DNA from: Ceratopteris richardii
Lineage: Eukaryota > Streptophyta > Polypodiopsida > Polypodiales > Pteridaceae
Assembly: GCA_020310875.1 (NCBI GenBank)
Contig: CM035416.1
Coordinates: 81,263,225-81,327,224 of the forward strand
Direction: 5' to 3'
Length of the DNA: 64,000 nucleotides
Below are positions 40,701 through 52,539 of this stretch, piece by piece. The notes under the pieces are model-generated. The model worked only from the letters and a program-made list of their open reading frames with translations. It was not told where the DNA came from and did not search any database. A program made the translations under genes and the position numbers. How positions within the stretch are numbered: the first letter of the stretch is position 1; every line of letters starts with the position of its first letter.

Positions 40701-42080
40701 CCCATCTTCTCCTGAATAGTGTATGTCTGTAGTAGACTTAGATGTTTGGTACTTTGATAGTGGGGCAACCTAACATATTAGCTCGTAGTGTAGTTTCTTC
40801 ACTTCACTCGAGCGTGTCCCTACATGGAAGACTGTCACATGCACCAACAACTCCTCTTATCCTATCATGGGAGTTGGTAAGATCATTCTGACTATTGTTG
40901 ATAGTAGTTCTTTCACTTTTTCGGATACTTTATTTGTGCCAAGGATCAAGGAAAATCTGTTATCAGTTTCTCCATTGGCCAAGATTGTCTTGGTTGTGAA
41001 ATTTTTTGATGACAGATGTACAGTTCATGATCTATCAAATGGCGACATGATTATTGCTTCTAGCATTCAATATGTCATGGGCTATATAAGCTCATAGACT
41101 ATGAAAAATCTATGAATGATTCAACATGTACAGTACATAATTCTCAGGCTATGTTAGATGCAAAGCTTTGGCATGCACACTTTGGTCATCTGAATTTTGC
41201 TAGTTTGCTACACCTGTAGAAATCTAAAATGGTGTCCTCTTTGTCCAAACTTGAGGCACCTAGAAAATATGTCTATCAAGGTCGTATTTTGGGAAAAATG
41301 TAGCATTCCTCCTTCCCAAAAGATGGATCAGTTCTACCTACTCAGAAATTGCAGCTTGTACATAGTGATGTATGTGGTCCGATGCAGACACCCTCTTTTC
41401 CAAGCATGGGTATAACCACTGAAAGAAAAGTCTGAAGTGTTCATGTGCTTCAAACAGTTTTTGGTTTTGGCTGAAAATCTGTCAACATGTAAAATGGGCA
41501 CCTCCATTCTCATCGAGGGGGGTAATATATGTCTTCTGACTTTAATGCATTTTTGGTTGAACATGGGATAAAACATCAATGTCCACTGCCATATACACCT
41601 CAACAGAATGGAGTTGCTGAATGGAAGAATAGGTCACTCATGGAGATGGCAAGGTGTATGGTCAAGAGTGAGGCTTTACCACATAGTTTCTAGCTTGAGC
41701 CTGTCATGTGTGCAACATATGTACTTGATAGGTGTCCCACTAAAACACTGTAGTCTATCACTCCGTATGAGGCTTGGCATGGTCGCAAGCCATCTATTGC
41801 TCATCTATGTGTTTTTTGTTGTCTAGCATATGCATTAGTGCATGAACAACATCACACAAAATTGGATGATAAGGCAATAAAATGTATTTTTTGTTGGGTA
41901 TAGTTATGAAAGCAAAGGCTATCATATGTATCATCCACAGAATAAATGCATTTTGGTTAGCCATGATTTTGTTTTTGTGGAAGATGCTATATAGCCTTTA
42001 CTTTCATGTACGAAAGAGACATATGTTACCTCCAAAGACATGTATGATACTTTGTTGCCTCTTTTTATAGGTGTATAATC
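40701..42080 (+). pseudogene. Copia-D copy 2 protease and integrase
   Basis: The protease active site is WYFDSGAT near 40755 with the DSG triad intact, followed at 40867-41096 by GVGKIILTIVDSSSF and the Copia protease tail. The pre-integrase His/Cys region is at 41160-41290 (LWHAHFGHLNFASLLHL). In the integrase core the second-Asp region is degenerate, but PYTPQQNGVAEWKNRSLMEM (catalytic Glu) is clear at 41585-41645, then AWHGRKPSIAHLCVF and KCIFVGYSYE in shifted frames. Frequent TAG codons interrupt it. Confidence 0.83.
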
Positions 42081-43096
42081 TAGTGCTTGCCCTAATGAGG
42101 CAACTTCTCAGCCTTTACAACTTTCATGTGATGATGTAGATCATTCTATTTCTGATGTAGATTTACATGATGCACTTGTTGATGAGAGAGTTGATATTGA
42201 GGAGGAAAAAACTATGTTGAAATGGCTAGTGCAGACTTTGCATGACATGCACCTCTATCATACCATACTTGTTGAGGCTCTCATAGTGCCTCTTTTGCTA
42301 TGCAATGCTATGCTATGGCTGCCTCTAGTCTCTGTGATGAGAATGAGCCTGTTTTGTTAGATGAGGCACAAAACTCTGAACATTGGATGGCTACAATGCA
42401 ATCTGAATATGATGCTATAATGAAAAATGGTACCTAGACTTTATGTGACTTGCCCTCTAGCAAGAAGGCCATTGGCACTAAGTGGGTATACAAGCTGAAG
42501 TGTAAACTTGATGGAACACTTGACAGGTATAAGGCTAGGCTTGTTGCAAAGGGTTATGCATAGGAAAGAGGCATTGATTTTGATGAAACCTTTGCACCTA
42601 CATGCCAAATGACTACTGTTTGTAGCATTTGTGCAGTTGCAGCTCATTATGGTTGAAATGTACATCAGTTGGACATTGAAACAACATTTCTAAATGATGA
42701 CTTGCATGAAGAAGTATATGTTTTTCAGCCCCATGGCTTTGAGCAGAAAGGGCATGAAAACCAGGTGTGCAGGTTAAAGAAGGCATTATATGTTTTAAAG
42801 CAAGCATCATGTGCTTGGTACAAAAAGATATATGCCTATCTGATTGCACATGGTTTTGAGAATAGTCCAATTGAAAGCATCTTATATGTTAAGCATGCTT
42901 ATGATGTACTTTTTATCATATTTGTGTATGTTGATGACATACTACTCACTGGTCCTCATGAGAAGCATATTGCTAATTTTAAGACTAATTTGCATGCCTC
43001 ATTTGAGATGTCTGATTTGGGGCATTTGGATCATTATTTTGGCATTCAGTTTATGCATGTTGATGCTAGAATGGCTTTGTGTCAAAAGAAATATAG
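42081..43096 (+). pseudogene. Copia-D copy 2 reverse transcriptase, cut at a chimeric junction
   Basis: RT runs from about 42350 ([51 protein letters not shown]), then an open 147-codon frame at 42669: MDIETTFLNDDLHEEVYVFQ, CRLKKALYVLKQASCAWYKK, the intact catalytic VYVDDILLTGP, FEMSDLGHLDHYFGIQF. At about 43097 the sequence switches without any LTR end to the DDEDIINLE linker of Copia-C. That junction removes the rest of RT and RNase H. Confidence 0.85.
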
Positions 43097-44885
43097 ACAT
43101 CAACTCAGATGATGAGGACATCATCAATCTTGAAGCGTTCAAGGCATGGAAGTTCAAAGGCAAACTCAAGATGAAGAAATTGGAGGATATGCTTGAATCA
43201 TCCAACCAACAAATCAAAAGATCACAAAGGGAGAGCAAGATGCCAATTAGATATGGGTATGACACTTCCCTAGTTACTAAGCACTCTGTTTATCTTGCAA
43301 AAGATTTGCCAATTGAAGAAACATCATCATATGAGGAGGCAAAGACCAAAGCAGAATGGAAGGAAGCTATGGATGAGGAGATTGAAGCACTAAAGGAGAG
43401 TGATACTTGGGAACTAGTACCAAAGAAGGAGTCTATGAAGGTAATTGGTTCTAGGTGGATCTATAAGATCAAAAGGAATTATGATGGGTCAATAAGCAGG
43501 TAAAAAGCTATACTTGTGGCTAAGGGTTTTGTACAAACCGAAGGGATTGATTATGAATAAACCTTCTCACCTGTAGCCAAAATGCCAACCATCAGAATAT
43601 TAGTAAGTGTGGCTGCATCAAAGAATTGGAACATGTATCAGTTGGATGTAGAAAATGCATTTCTAAATGGGTGGATTTCAGAGAAGGTGTACATGTCACA
43701 ACCTCCTAGCTATGAGGACCCAAACAAGGTAACATATGTCTGTAATTTGAACAAAGCTCTTTATGGATTGAAGCAGGCACCTAGGGCATGGAACCATAGA
43801 TTGACTACATATCTTCAGGCTCAAGGCTTTGTCATGAGTAAAGTAGATACTTCTTTGTTCATCAACAGAAGTAATTCAGAGGTAATATACCTATGAGTAT
43901 ATGTTGATGATATCATACTTACAGGTAATGATGCTAATGGCATCAAACAGATCAAGAATCAGATGATGAAGGAGTTCAAAATTAGTGATCTTGGATCACT
44001 AAAATATTTTCTTGGACTTGAGTTAGTCTATACTAACTATAGAATTTACATTACTCAGAGAAAGTATATACAGATATGTTGAAGAAGTTTCATTTGCAGG
44101 ATGCCAAAGTTGCAAGTACTCCAATGGAGGTAAACATAAAATTAAGTGCTCATGAAGGTGATGTACTTGAGAACATTGCACATTACCAAAGCATAGTGGG
44201 AAGCTTGAACTATGCTACCTTGACAAGGATTGACATTGCTTATGGAGTAAGTGTACTAAGTCAGTTTATGCACAAGCCTAGAGCTCCTCACTTGGAGGCT
44301 GCCAAAAGGATCTTGAAGTACCTTAAGGGTACTCAACATCATGGTTTGCATTTCCCTTATACATCAGAATTGGAAATCAAGATATATGTAGATGCAGATT
44401 GGGTAGGATGCAAAGATCATAGGAGGAGTACCTCAGGATACTTATCATTTGTAGGTAATAAGCCAATATCATGGTCTTCAAAGAAGCAACCTACTGTTGC
44501 TTTATCTTCTACAAATGCAGAGTATAGAGGATTGGCCAATGCTTTTAAGAGGCCATATGGATCAAATTGTTGTATACAGATTTAGGTTTGCACACTACAT
44601 CTCCAATGATTTTTGGAGATAATACAAGTTCATTACACCTTGCAGCAAATCCTATTTATCATGCTAGGACCAAGCATATAGATGTCCACTATCATTATGT
44701 GAAAGAGAAGCTATTGAGCAAGGATATTCAGTTCCACCAAATTCAATGATTTATAGCTTGTTGGAATCAGCTCTTAGATATCTACATGTTAACAAATGTT
44801 GAAGCAAATCCACTCTGCCAATTTGGAGAAAAGTGCATCGAAGCACTCATTGGTCAAACTCTGCAGAGGTCCTAAAAAATGGGGG
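43097..44885 (+). pseudogene. Copia-C3 fragment: linker, RT, RNase H and LTR piece
   Basis: Plus-strand relative of Copia-C1. It contains [100 protein letters not shown] and, after a TGA, VYVDDIILTGND. A second open frame at 44076-44585 runs from VASTPMEVNIKLSAHEGD to RNase H (VDADWVGCKDHRRSTSGYLS). 44567-44749 gives the FGDNTSSLHLAANPIYHART end. From 44746 to 44885 it becomes LTR sequence, complementary to 12415-12545, with the RNase H tail, purine tract and LTR start deleted. Confidence 0.87.
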
Positions 44886-46200
44886 CCTATGGAGGACATA
44901 AGATCTCTGAGTTAGATCTTTGGCATAAAAGACTTCAAAATTTCAATGAAAGAGGTATTTAGGATATGATTAACAATGTTTCACTGCTTGGATTACCTAA
45001 TGTTGCAGGTCACACATGACATATAGATGTGAGTCATGTCAATTAGGTAAGGCTCATAAGCAATCATATAATAAGCATGGTTTCATGTATTCAGAGAAGC
45101 TTGAATTGGTACATACAGATGTCTGGGGACCATCAAAGGATTTTAGCACTAATGGTTCAAGATATTATGTGATGTATGTTGATGATGCTACCAGGTGGAT
45201 CACTACGTATGTGATCAAAGATAGATTAGAGGTGTTCAATACATTTAAACATTATCATGTGTATGCAAAGAGAATCACATGTCAAAAATTAAAAAGATTA
45301 AGGTCAGATGGAGGGGGAGAGTATTTCTCTAATGAATTTAGTGATTACTTGTGGAATGCAGGTATAAAAAGGGAAGTTACTTGCAAGTAATCTCCTCAAC
45401 AAAATGGTGTAGTAGAAAGGAGAAATAGAACTCTTGTTGAGTTTTCAAGGTCAATGATGAAGGAGAAAAATTGTTCCAATTAGTTGTGGGCTGAGGATGT
45501 AAATATAGCCACATACTTGGTTAATCGGCTACCATGTAAAGCTTTGCAGGGTATGACACCTTATGAGGCATGGTGGGGTAAGAGACCTACCTTTAAAGAT
45601 CATTACAAAGTGTTTGGATGTTTCGCTTATGCATATGTGCCATCTCAATTGAGACATAAAATGGAACCTAAAGATGAAAAGTATGTGTTCATTGGTTATG
45701 ATGATAAGCAGATGGGTTATAGGTTGTGGAGTCCATCCACAAAGCAATTCCTTGTGTCAAAGGATGTTACATTTGATGATAAATGTACTTGGTATGTAGG
45801 TACAATTAAAATTCATGCACGTGATGAAGAAACATTGAACCAAAAGAAAGGTAAACATTGAAACTTCAAGAAGTGGAGAACTCTGAAGGTCATCAAGGCA
45901 CAAATGGAAACCGACAAGGTATAGCTATGACACTTCATTTTGGACCACTAAAGATTATACTTATATGGTAAAAGCAGAGGAAGACCCTTCTACATATGAA
46001 GAGGCAAAAGGTAAGGAAAATTGGGAGAAATCTATGCAGGAGGAGTATGATGCATTGATGGAGAATGAGACATGGGATTTGGTTCCTAAACCAAATAGTT
46101 AGAAGATCACTGGATGCAAATGAGTCTACAAGACAAAGAGGTATGCAGATGGAAGTGTTTCTAGATATAAAGCTAGACTTGTTTTGAAAGGGTATGCTCA
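44886..46200 (+). pseudogene. Copia-B2 fragment: integrase and start of RT
   Basis: Plus strand, same family as Copia-B. It starts in the integrase zinc domain (SELDLWHKRL, then MTYRCESCQLGKAHKQSYNK), has LVHTDVWGPSKDFSTNGSRY (first Asp), KRLRSDGGGEYFSNEFSDYL (second Asp) and NGVVERRNRTLVEF after a TAA (Glu). 45484-45861 carries YLVNRLPCKALQGMTPYEAW, KYVFIGYDDKQMGYRLWSPS and VSKDVTFDD. The RT start (SYDTS, WEKSMQEEYDALMENETWDL) follows, then YKARLVLKGYAQ at 46165-46200. The next base belongs to a different Copia. Confidence 0.86.
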
Positions 46201-47586
46201 GGACATGTTATGGAGAGAGAAACCACATCAAAGAAAGAGATCAAGTAGCCAAAGAAAAAGAGGTTTGTTCCTCGAAAAGGTGATGAAACAATGCCTTCTA
46301 GGTTGAGTATCCAACTAAAAGTCTACTTATGATTCTTACATGGAAACTCTTCATGCATATATGAAAAAAGTAGTAGAACGTGAGCACAACTATCATGAAG
46401 ATGCAAGCACATACATTGAAAGTAAAGAGGCAATGCAAGAAGAGATTTTTTCATTTGAGGAGAATCAAACATGGAATCTAGTGCCCAAGATGGAGGACAT
46501 GAAGGTAATAGGTAATAAATAGGTGTATAAAGTTAAGAGGAATTCAGATGGATCTATTTCTAGGTTCAAAGCAATATTGGTGCAAAGGGGTTTTCACGAA
46601 CCTATTGAGTGGAGTTTTAAGGGACATTTAGAGACATGGAAAAGATGAGCACAATTATGACACTCATTCCAATGGCTGTAAGCAAAGGATTGAAGCTCTT
46701 CCAATTGGATATCAAGAATGCGTTTCTCAATGGAGACTTGGAGGAAGAGGTATACATGGAGCTACCACTAGGTTTTGTTCTTAAAAATTTCCACATCATA
46801 TTTATAGGTTGAAGAAGACACTCTATGGCCTAAAGAAAGCTCCAAGGGATTGGAAGGAGAGATAAGTGGAGTATTTGATCATATGTGGTTACAATCAATG
46901 CAAGGCAAATCCATCTCTCTTCATCAAAGAAAGAGGAGAACTTGTTCTCTATATGTGTGTGCATATAGATGATCTTGTCATTACAAGTAATGATACACAA
47001 GGCATTGAGGAGATTAAGGCAATTCTTGGATAAAGATTTTAGGATCTCTTATCTAGGATATCTTAAGTATTTTCTCAGCATTGAAGTTGTGTACAAAGAA
47101 GAAGATATCATGTTCATACAAAGGAATTATATTTGAGACCTACTTGAGAGGGCCATAATGCTACATTGCAAGCTCATTTCAAATCCCATGGATGTTAATA
47201 TAAAGTTAAGCTATATTGATGGAGAACGAATACATGATGTGAATTTCTATCAATATATTTTAGGCTCTTTTGATTGTGTCACAATAACTAGGCCTGAAAT
47301 AACATGTGGAGGTGGAGTGTTATCATAGTTTATGCATAGTCCAAGGACTATGAATTTATAAGTTACAAGATGAATGCTATGATATCTCAAGGCTAAGGAT
47401 TGTTCTACTCATTTTGATGATGATATATAGGCCAAAGCTTACTTTGATGCCAATTAGACCAGTTCATAGGAAGATAGGAGTACAAGTGGTTATCTAGTCA
47501 TGCTAGGTAGCAAGATCATCTCATGTATTTCAAAGAAGCAACCCATAGTGGCGTTATCTTCCTCTTAGGTTGAGCACATTGCTTCA
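46201..47586 (+). pseudogene. Copia pol fragment (RT and RNase H), probably Copia-A
   Basis: After a junction at 46200, reading gives METLHAYMKKVVEREHNYHE, SKEAMQEEIFSFEENQTWNL, KMEDMKVIGNK and VYKVKRNSDGSISRFKA. In broken frames it gives the DIKNAFLNGDLEEEVYMELP equivalent (46710-46760), a YVDD region near 46960 (HIDDLVIT) and RNase H near 47470-47560 (RSTSGYLVMLGSK, SKKQPIVALSS). It ends in VEHIAS and passes straight into the gag of Copia-A at 47587. It is probably the pol of the same family, since no other Copia-A pol 3' end is seen. Confidence 0.72.
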
Positions 47587-48480
47587 ACACTCAAATTGAA
47601 AAGTTAGATCAGGGGAGCTATCAATCATGGAGATTCTAGGTCTCTAACTAGCTTATGGGCAAGGCCTTGTGGGGAATGATTAGTGGAAGCCAACCAAGAC
47701 CTAAGTTGGATGAAAATAAAACCATTGATAAACTAAGGTCCCTTAGTGAATGGAATGGAAGAGACAAGATCATGACCTTCATCCTTTTGTAACACATAAG
47801 CAATAGCATGATTGGCCACATCCACGATTTGGATTCAAGAATGAAGGTATGGGAGACATGTCAGAGGTTTTTTTCAGCAAGAACAAAAGAAATAAAGATC
47901 CAACTCAAGAATCAGCCAACAACCTTAGGAAAAGCTTAGGAAGTAGCATAAATGAATACATACTTAAGGTCATGAAATTGTGAGATGCATTTGGATCCAT
48001 TGAAAGCCATGTAGATGATGGTGACATATACCCTCAATGGTTTGAGGGATAATGAGAAGTGGAAACCCTTTACAATTTTAGAAAATTTAAAGATTAATAT
48101 CCCTAATTTTGAGCAATTGGTTGCTCTCATGGTCATAGAAGAGATGAACATAGGTGGAGGTTCAACTAGAAGCAAGGATGCAGAAGTCTTTCATTTAGGG
48201 AATCAAAGTGGAAAAGGAAGAAGAGAACAAAGCAAGGTCAAAAGAAGATTTGGAGGAAGGCAAGGCCACTCAAGAAATCAAATAAATGATCAAGACATCT
48301 GATCTAAAAGAGGTAGCAAAGAACGAGGGGAAGAGGAGCAAGGAATAAACAAAACAAGAACTGTGATGGAGAAGGGTGTTTCATATGTGGCAAGTTTTTC
48401 CACTATGATAGAGATTGCTACCAAGGAGGAAACTAAAGGAGATATAATCAAAGTTAATCATTCAAAGGCCAACGTAATTA
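47587..48480 (+). pseudogene. Copia-A copy 2 Gag
   Basis: Starts abruptly with STLKLKS, the frame-shifted form of NTQIEKLDQGSYQSW. It shows the VMKLDAFGSIESHVDDGD-like segment near 47970-48020, YTLNGLRDNEKWKPF (48030), NIPNFEQLVALMVIEEMNIG (48090-48150) and an intact zinc knuckle CFICGKFFHYDRDC near 48380-48420. It is collinear with 26890-27753. Frames are broken several times. No ATG or leader precedes it because the join is to RNase H. Confidence 0.8.
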
Positions 48481-49836
48481 TGCTTCTACAAGTTTAGCAA
48501 ATGATTTTTTTTATGATGCATAAAAATGGGAATTCAAGCAAAAACGATAGCACTTGGTATATAGATAGTAGATGTCGCAACCATACGAGTTGCAAGGCTT
48601 CTTGGTTCACTAATCTACATGCTCAAAAAGGTAAAATACATGTCAAAAGAGGTAATGTTATAGAACATTAGATCTCCCATATTGGAGATGTTGTTTTGGA
48701 TGACAAAGAAGAAGGAAATTGTCTCAAGGATGTCTTTCATGTACCTACCATCACAAAGAACCTGGAGTTTGTAAGGAAAATTGTTGAAAGAGGGTATCAA
48801 GTAAGGTTCAACAAAGGTGGATGCTAGGGTAAAAGGTTATGGAAAGAGGAAGGAAGAAAGGGGGAATCTTCAATTTGGAGGTAAGCTCTAATTACACTCA
48901 TCATGTCTACTTCAATTATGGCAACAAGCAGATTTCAAATTTGGACTTCTAGCATGAGAGGATAGTCCATATTGACATGCAATGAATGAACGAAATGCAA
49001 TTTAAGAGGCTGCTTGAAGGATTTTCCAACTTAGAAGGACAAGGTATGAAGCATTTATGTGAATCTTGTCCACTAGTGAAGAAAACAAGACTTCCATTCA
49101 AAAAGAGTGGCTACATAATCCAACACCCATGGGAGTTGATATCTATAGATTTGTGGGGGCCTAAAAAAGAGAAATCCATTGGAAGTAACAAGTACTTTTT
49201 AAATTTTTCCATTGATTTCGCAAGGATGTTTTGAGTTTATATCATCAAACACAAATCATATGTGTTAACATTTTTCAAAGCATTAAAGGCCATGGTAAAG
49301 AAGGAGAGAGTTACATAGATCAAGAAGGTAAGGTTTGATGGAGGGAGAGAATATTTCTAAAATGAATTTTTTGAGTTTTATGGGATCAAGGCATCAAGAA
49401 GCAATAAAGACTCAGATAGACAAGTGAACAACACGGGTTAGTAGAGAGAAAGAATAGATACATTGCAGAGATTTCTAGAGTGATGCTTAACGAGATGAAT
49501 GTATCTTACATGTTTTGGAGTCATGCATTAAATATTGCTATGAAGCTTCTTAATAGAGAAACTACCTCAAGGATCCATGGCTTGAACCCATATCATGCAT
49601 TTCATGGTAAGAAACCTAATCTTTCCCACATATTTGGATGTACTTGCTATGTACATGTGACAAGGGAATTGAGACACAAGCTACAACATAAGGTAGAAAA
49701 GTGTGTTTTCTAGGATATTCAAATGATCATAAAGGTGATAGGAAATTCAGCCCAAACACAAAGGAATTGAGGATATCTAGGGATGTAGCCTTTGATGAGT
49801 CACTCCATTGGTATAAAAAATATGAAACATGCATCA
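48481..49836 (+). pseudogene. Copia-A copy 2 protease and integrase
   Basis: The protease active site near 48550-48580 is TWYIDSRCRNHTSCK, with DSR for DSG. KDVFHVPTITKNLEFV closes that domain. The integrase zinc domain ends HLCESCPLVKKTRLPFKKSG, and the first Asp is in LISIDLWGPKKEKSIGSNKY (open at 48986-49234). The second-Asp region is VRFDGGREYF near 49330. VERKNRYIAEISRVMLNEMN (Glu region) and YVHVTRELRHKLQHKVEKCV follow at 49440-49713. Integrase tail remnants run to about 49836. Confidence 0.82.
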
Positions 49837-50152
49837 TATCATATATGTGATGCAAATGTCATGTGAAAAGACACTAGATGTTAACTATAGATGTCATTTG
49901 AACAATAAGGATTGCATTTACCCATTGAATATTGAGGATGGATCTCATGAGGATGAATGAGGATGAGGTGTTGAATTCTTGCATAAGGAGGATGCAATAA
50001 CTTGCATTAGGAAGATCTCATAGTCTAGTTTGAGTGACCAAAAGCTCTCGAGTTCATTCCATACGATTTCAAAGAACCATTCACTTGACTAAACATATGT
50101 ATCTATGAACATACCTTTGAGGCCATCCATACTTCCTGATGCATAGGAAGGT
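49837..50152. repeat. Direct repeat, left copy
   Basis: About 300 bp matching 50616-50925 in the same orientation at an offset near 780, with about 90-95% identity by eye and small indels (GAATGAGGATGAGGTG versus GAGGC). The sequence is the integrase-RT linker of Copia-A, without an open frame. Confidence 0.85.
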
Positions 50153-50221
50153 GTAAATTCTCCCATCAAGACAAATGGCATTGGATATGAGAAAACATTC
50201 AACCCTATAGCTAGCATGTGT

Positions 50222-50416
50222 TGTTGATATATTTTGGTAATGATGTGTGAAAACGCACTAGGGCCACTGGGGGCACATTCTTCCCTCTTTAGTAGGTTTT
50301 TTCCCTTGGCTTGTATATATGCCTATAACCCTAATAGGTTACTTATCTTTGTATATTCTCATCGTAATACATTTAGTATTGTGTGTTCTACTCCAAGCCT
50401 CTTCTTCTTCCTTGTT
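50222..50416 (+). repeat. Copia-D LTR fragment
   Basis: Begins TGTTGTTGATATATTTTGGT and matches 39100-39295 (GTGTGA-AACGCACTAGG, GGCTTGTATATATGCCTATA). It stops in CTTCTTCTTCCTTGT, short of the CCAACA end. It gives the outer LTR end missing at 39091. Confidence 0.8.
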
Positions 50417-50615
50417 AAGATTGACATTTTGTATCACCAAATCCCTCCCATGCAATAATGTATCCACATCATGCCATACATAGGCTTATGAGAAACTATT
50501 CCCATGAAGGAACACACAAACCATATCCTTTTTATAGTGAGTCTTAGTATATGAGTGTGACAATCTCATTAGACAAGAGCACACATACCCATACCCACTA
50601 ACGCACCCCATATAT
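50417..50615. other. Unassigned spacer
   Basis: No gene or terminal motif is recognised between the LTR fragment and the right copy of the direct repeat. It is A/T-rich with CATACCCA-type stretches. Confidence 0.4.
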
Positions 50616-50925
50616 TTAGTATATATGATACAGATGTCATGTGAAAAGACACTATATGTTAAGAACTATAGATGTCATTTGAACAATCAGGATTGCATTT
50701 GCCCATTGAATATTGAGGATGGATCTCATGAGGATGAGGCATTGAATTCTTGCATAAGGAGGATGCAATAACTTACATTAGGAAGATCTTATAGTCTAGT
50801 TTGAGTGACCAAAAGCTCTCGAGTTCATTCCATATGAACTCAAAGAATCATTCATTTGACTAAACATATGTATCTATGAACATACCTTTGAGGCCATCCA
50901 TGCTTCAAGATGCATCAGTTTCCTC
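50616..50925. repeat. Direct repeat, right copy
   Basis: Right-hand partner of 49837-50152. It runs to GGCCATCCATGCTTCAAGATGCATCAG, where Copia-D Gag coding begins at once. Confidence 0.85.
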
Positions 50926-51757
50926 TTCGTGTTCTGGTTCCTATTGCACCTATTATTGAGCAACTTTGTTTGGATGGAAGAGATGCTTAAGGACATGCAT
51001 TGATAGCCTTTTCTATCAAATGTGTCATTATCCTTGACATTCTCTCTTATGAAACAAGAAAGGATGTTTGGGATACACTTACCACTTTATACCAGGCAAG
51101 GAATGCTTGTGTTGCCTACCTCCAAAAAAATTGGAGAGTGAGCACATACATGAAGAAGATTCCATGGAAAGATTTTTGACAAAGATCAAATATTTGAAGG
51201 AGCGGTTGATTTCTATTGATGAAGTCTTTCTAGACAATTCACTTGTGTAGACCGTTCTAAATGGTCTCCTAGATTCATATCAGAGTTTTGCTTCTACTCT
51301 TCGATTGATGATGAAAGGCAATCCAAATCATTAACATTTGAGGATTTATTCTCTGTTATGTTGCAAGAAGATCAGTCTAGGCAAAACAGGTCAATTATGC
51401 ATATTATAGACCAAGCTTTCCTCGCTAATCAAAAGGGCAGAGGTAACTAGAGCTCATCTACTAGTAAGTAAAAATCTATTAATTTTGCACAATCAAAGAA
51501 GGATAACAAAGACAAGAAGAAAACACAAACCTAGAAATTGTTTTGCAAATATTGTAAAGGAAATGATCATGTCATAAAGAGTTGTCCAAAACTAGCTGCA
51601 AAAGAGGGAAAGGAAAAATAGGTTGGAATGGTTGTTGTAGAAAACTCTACCCCTAAATTAGAGTCTATAAACCTTGTGTAGAAATGGGCACCCTCCATTT
51701 TGATGAAGGGGGGGATATATGTCTTCTCATTTTAATGCATTTCTCGCTGAATGTGGG
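50926..51757 (+). pseudogene. Copia-D copy 3, part A: Gag with internal deletion into integrase
   Basis: Begins mid-Gag (VPIAPIIEQL, GHALIAFSIKCVI, DVWDTLTTLYQARNA), passes through 51068-51250 (EEDSMERFLTKIKYLKERLI) and an intact zinc knuckle CKYCKGNDHVIKSC near 51540-51590. At about 51680 it jumps to KWAPSILMKGGIYVFS, part of the integrase core, so the protease and the integrase N-terminal half are deleted. Copy 2 at 41495 shows the intact order. It is interrupted at 51758 by the large Gypsy element and resumes at 61003. Confidence 0.83.
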
Positions 51758-52288
51758 TGTTGGGGCTCAACAACACATAACTTCTTACTCACACTACAAA
51801 CTTTCAAGAAATCAATCTCATCACACATCTTTAATCACACAATAGAAACATTCACGTTCAAAATTCTGATTCACCACTTCCATGTTGTGCCCGCACAATA
51901 TCTAATAGGATTTTGCTCAAACAGACATAGAGTTACACTTGTGTTGAGTAGGAAAGACAAAATACTTCATAAAAGTTCTTTAGATAATAGAGATCATAAG
52001 GTAGGTAGTAATAACACTGCTCTAAAATGATAATCTTGGAGAGCATTGATCGTATTCAACTTGTGGAATCCAGATTAGGAATCTTTATTCTTCTTCTTGT
52101 CAAATAGAGATAGATACTCTAGTCTATCATGAACACAATCTGTGCTCTAAAAGACCTACTCATGTAAGTGCTTATTAAAATTCTGAGTAAGCAACATCCT
52201 ATTCAACAAAATCCCGATTCGCCAACGTTCAGATTCAACAGACCTTCAAAAATCCGACTCACTACTTCCAATTTCTCTTCCCTCAACA
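51758..52288. repeat. Gypsy-3 left LTR (531 bp)
   Basis: TGTTGGGGCTC...CCCTCAACA. It aligns with the right LTR. Orientation is left open: gene order says it is the 3' LTR of a minus-strand element, while the motif at 52291 would make it a plus-strand 5' LTR. Confidence 0.9.
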
Positions 52289-52290
52289 CT

Positions 52291-52310
52291 TGGCACTGCC
52301 CGGTGGGGGA
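52291..52310 (+). promoter_or_regulatory. Primer-binding-site-like motif beside the left LTR
   Basis: TGGCACTGCCCGGTGGGGGA starts two bases after CAACA on the plus strand. It resembles the Gypsy-1 primer site (TGGCATGCCCGGTGGGAC) in both sequence and position. On the minus strand no polypurine tract is seen adjoining this LTR. Confidence 0.55.
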
Positions 52311-52539
52311 TTTTTTCCAAAAATCAAACTTGAATTTACAATCCCTTGATCGATGACTATAACACTAAGTTCTCTATGCATATTTTCTTCCTAAAGTTTT
52401 TTTTTTCCACTTTCTTTTCCTTTTGCTCTAGGATCTCTTCAGAAACTAACTCTTCCTACTACTATGCTATCTGCTGAACTGGATCTTTCAACTCCTTATC
52501 TAAATTTTGCTAAACTAACTGATCATTGAGATCTGCAAT

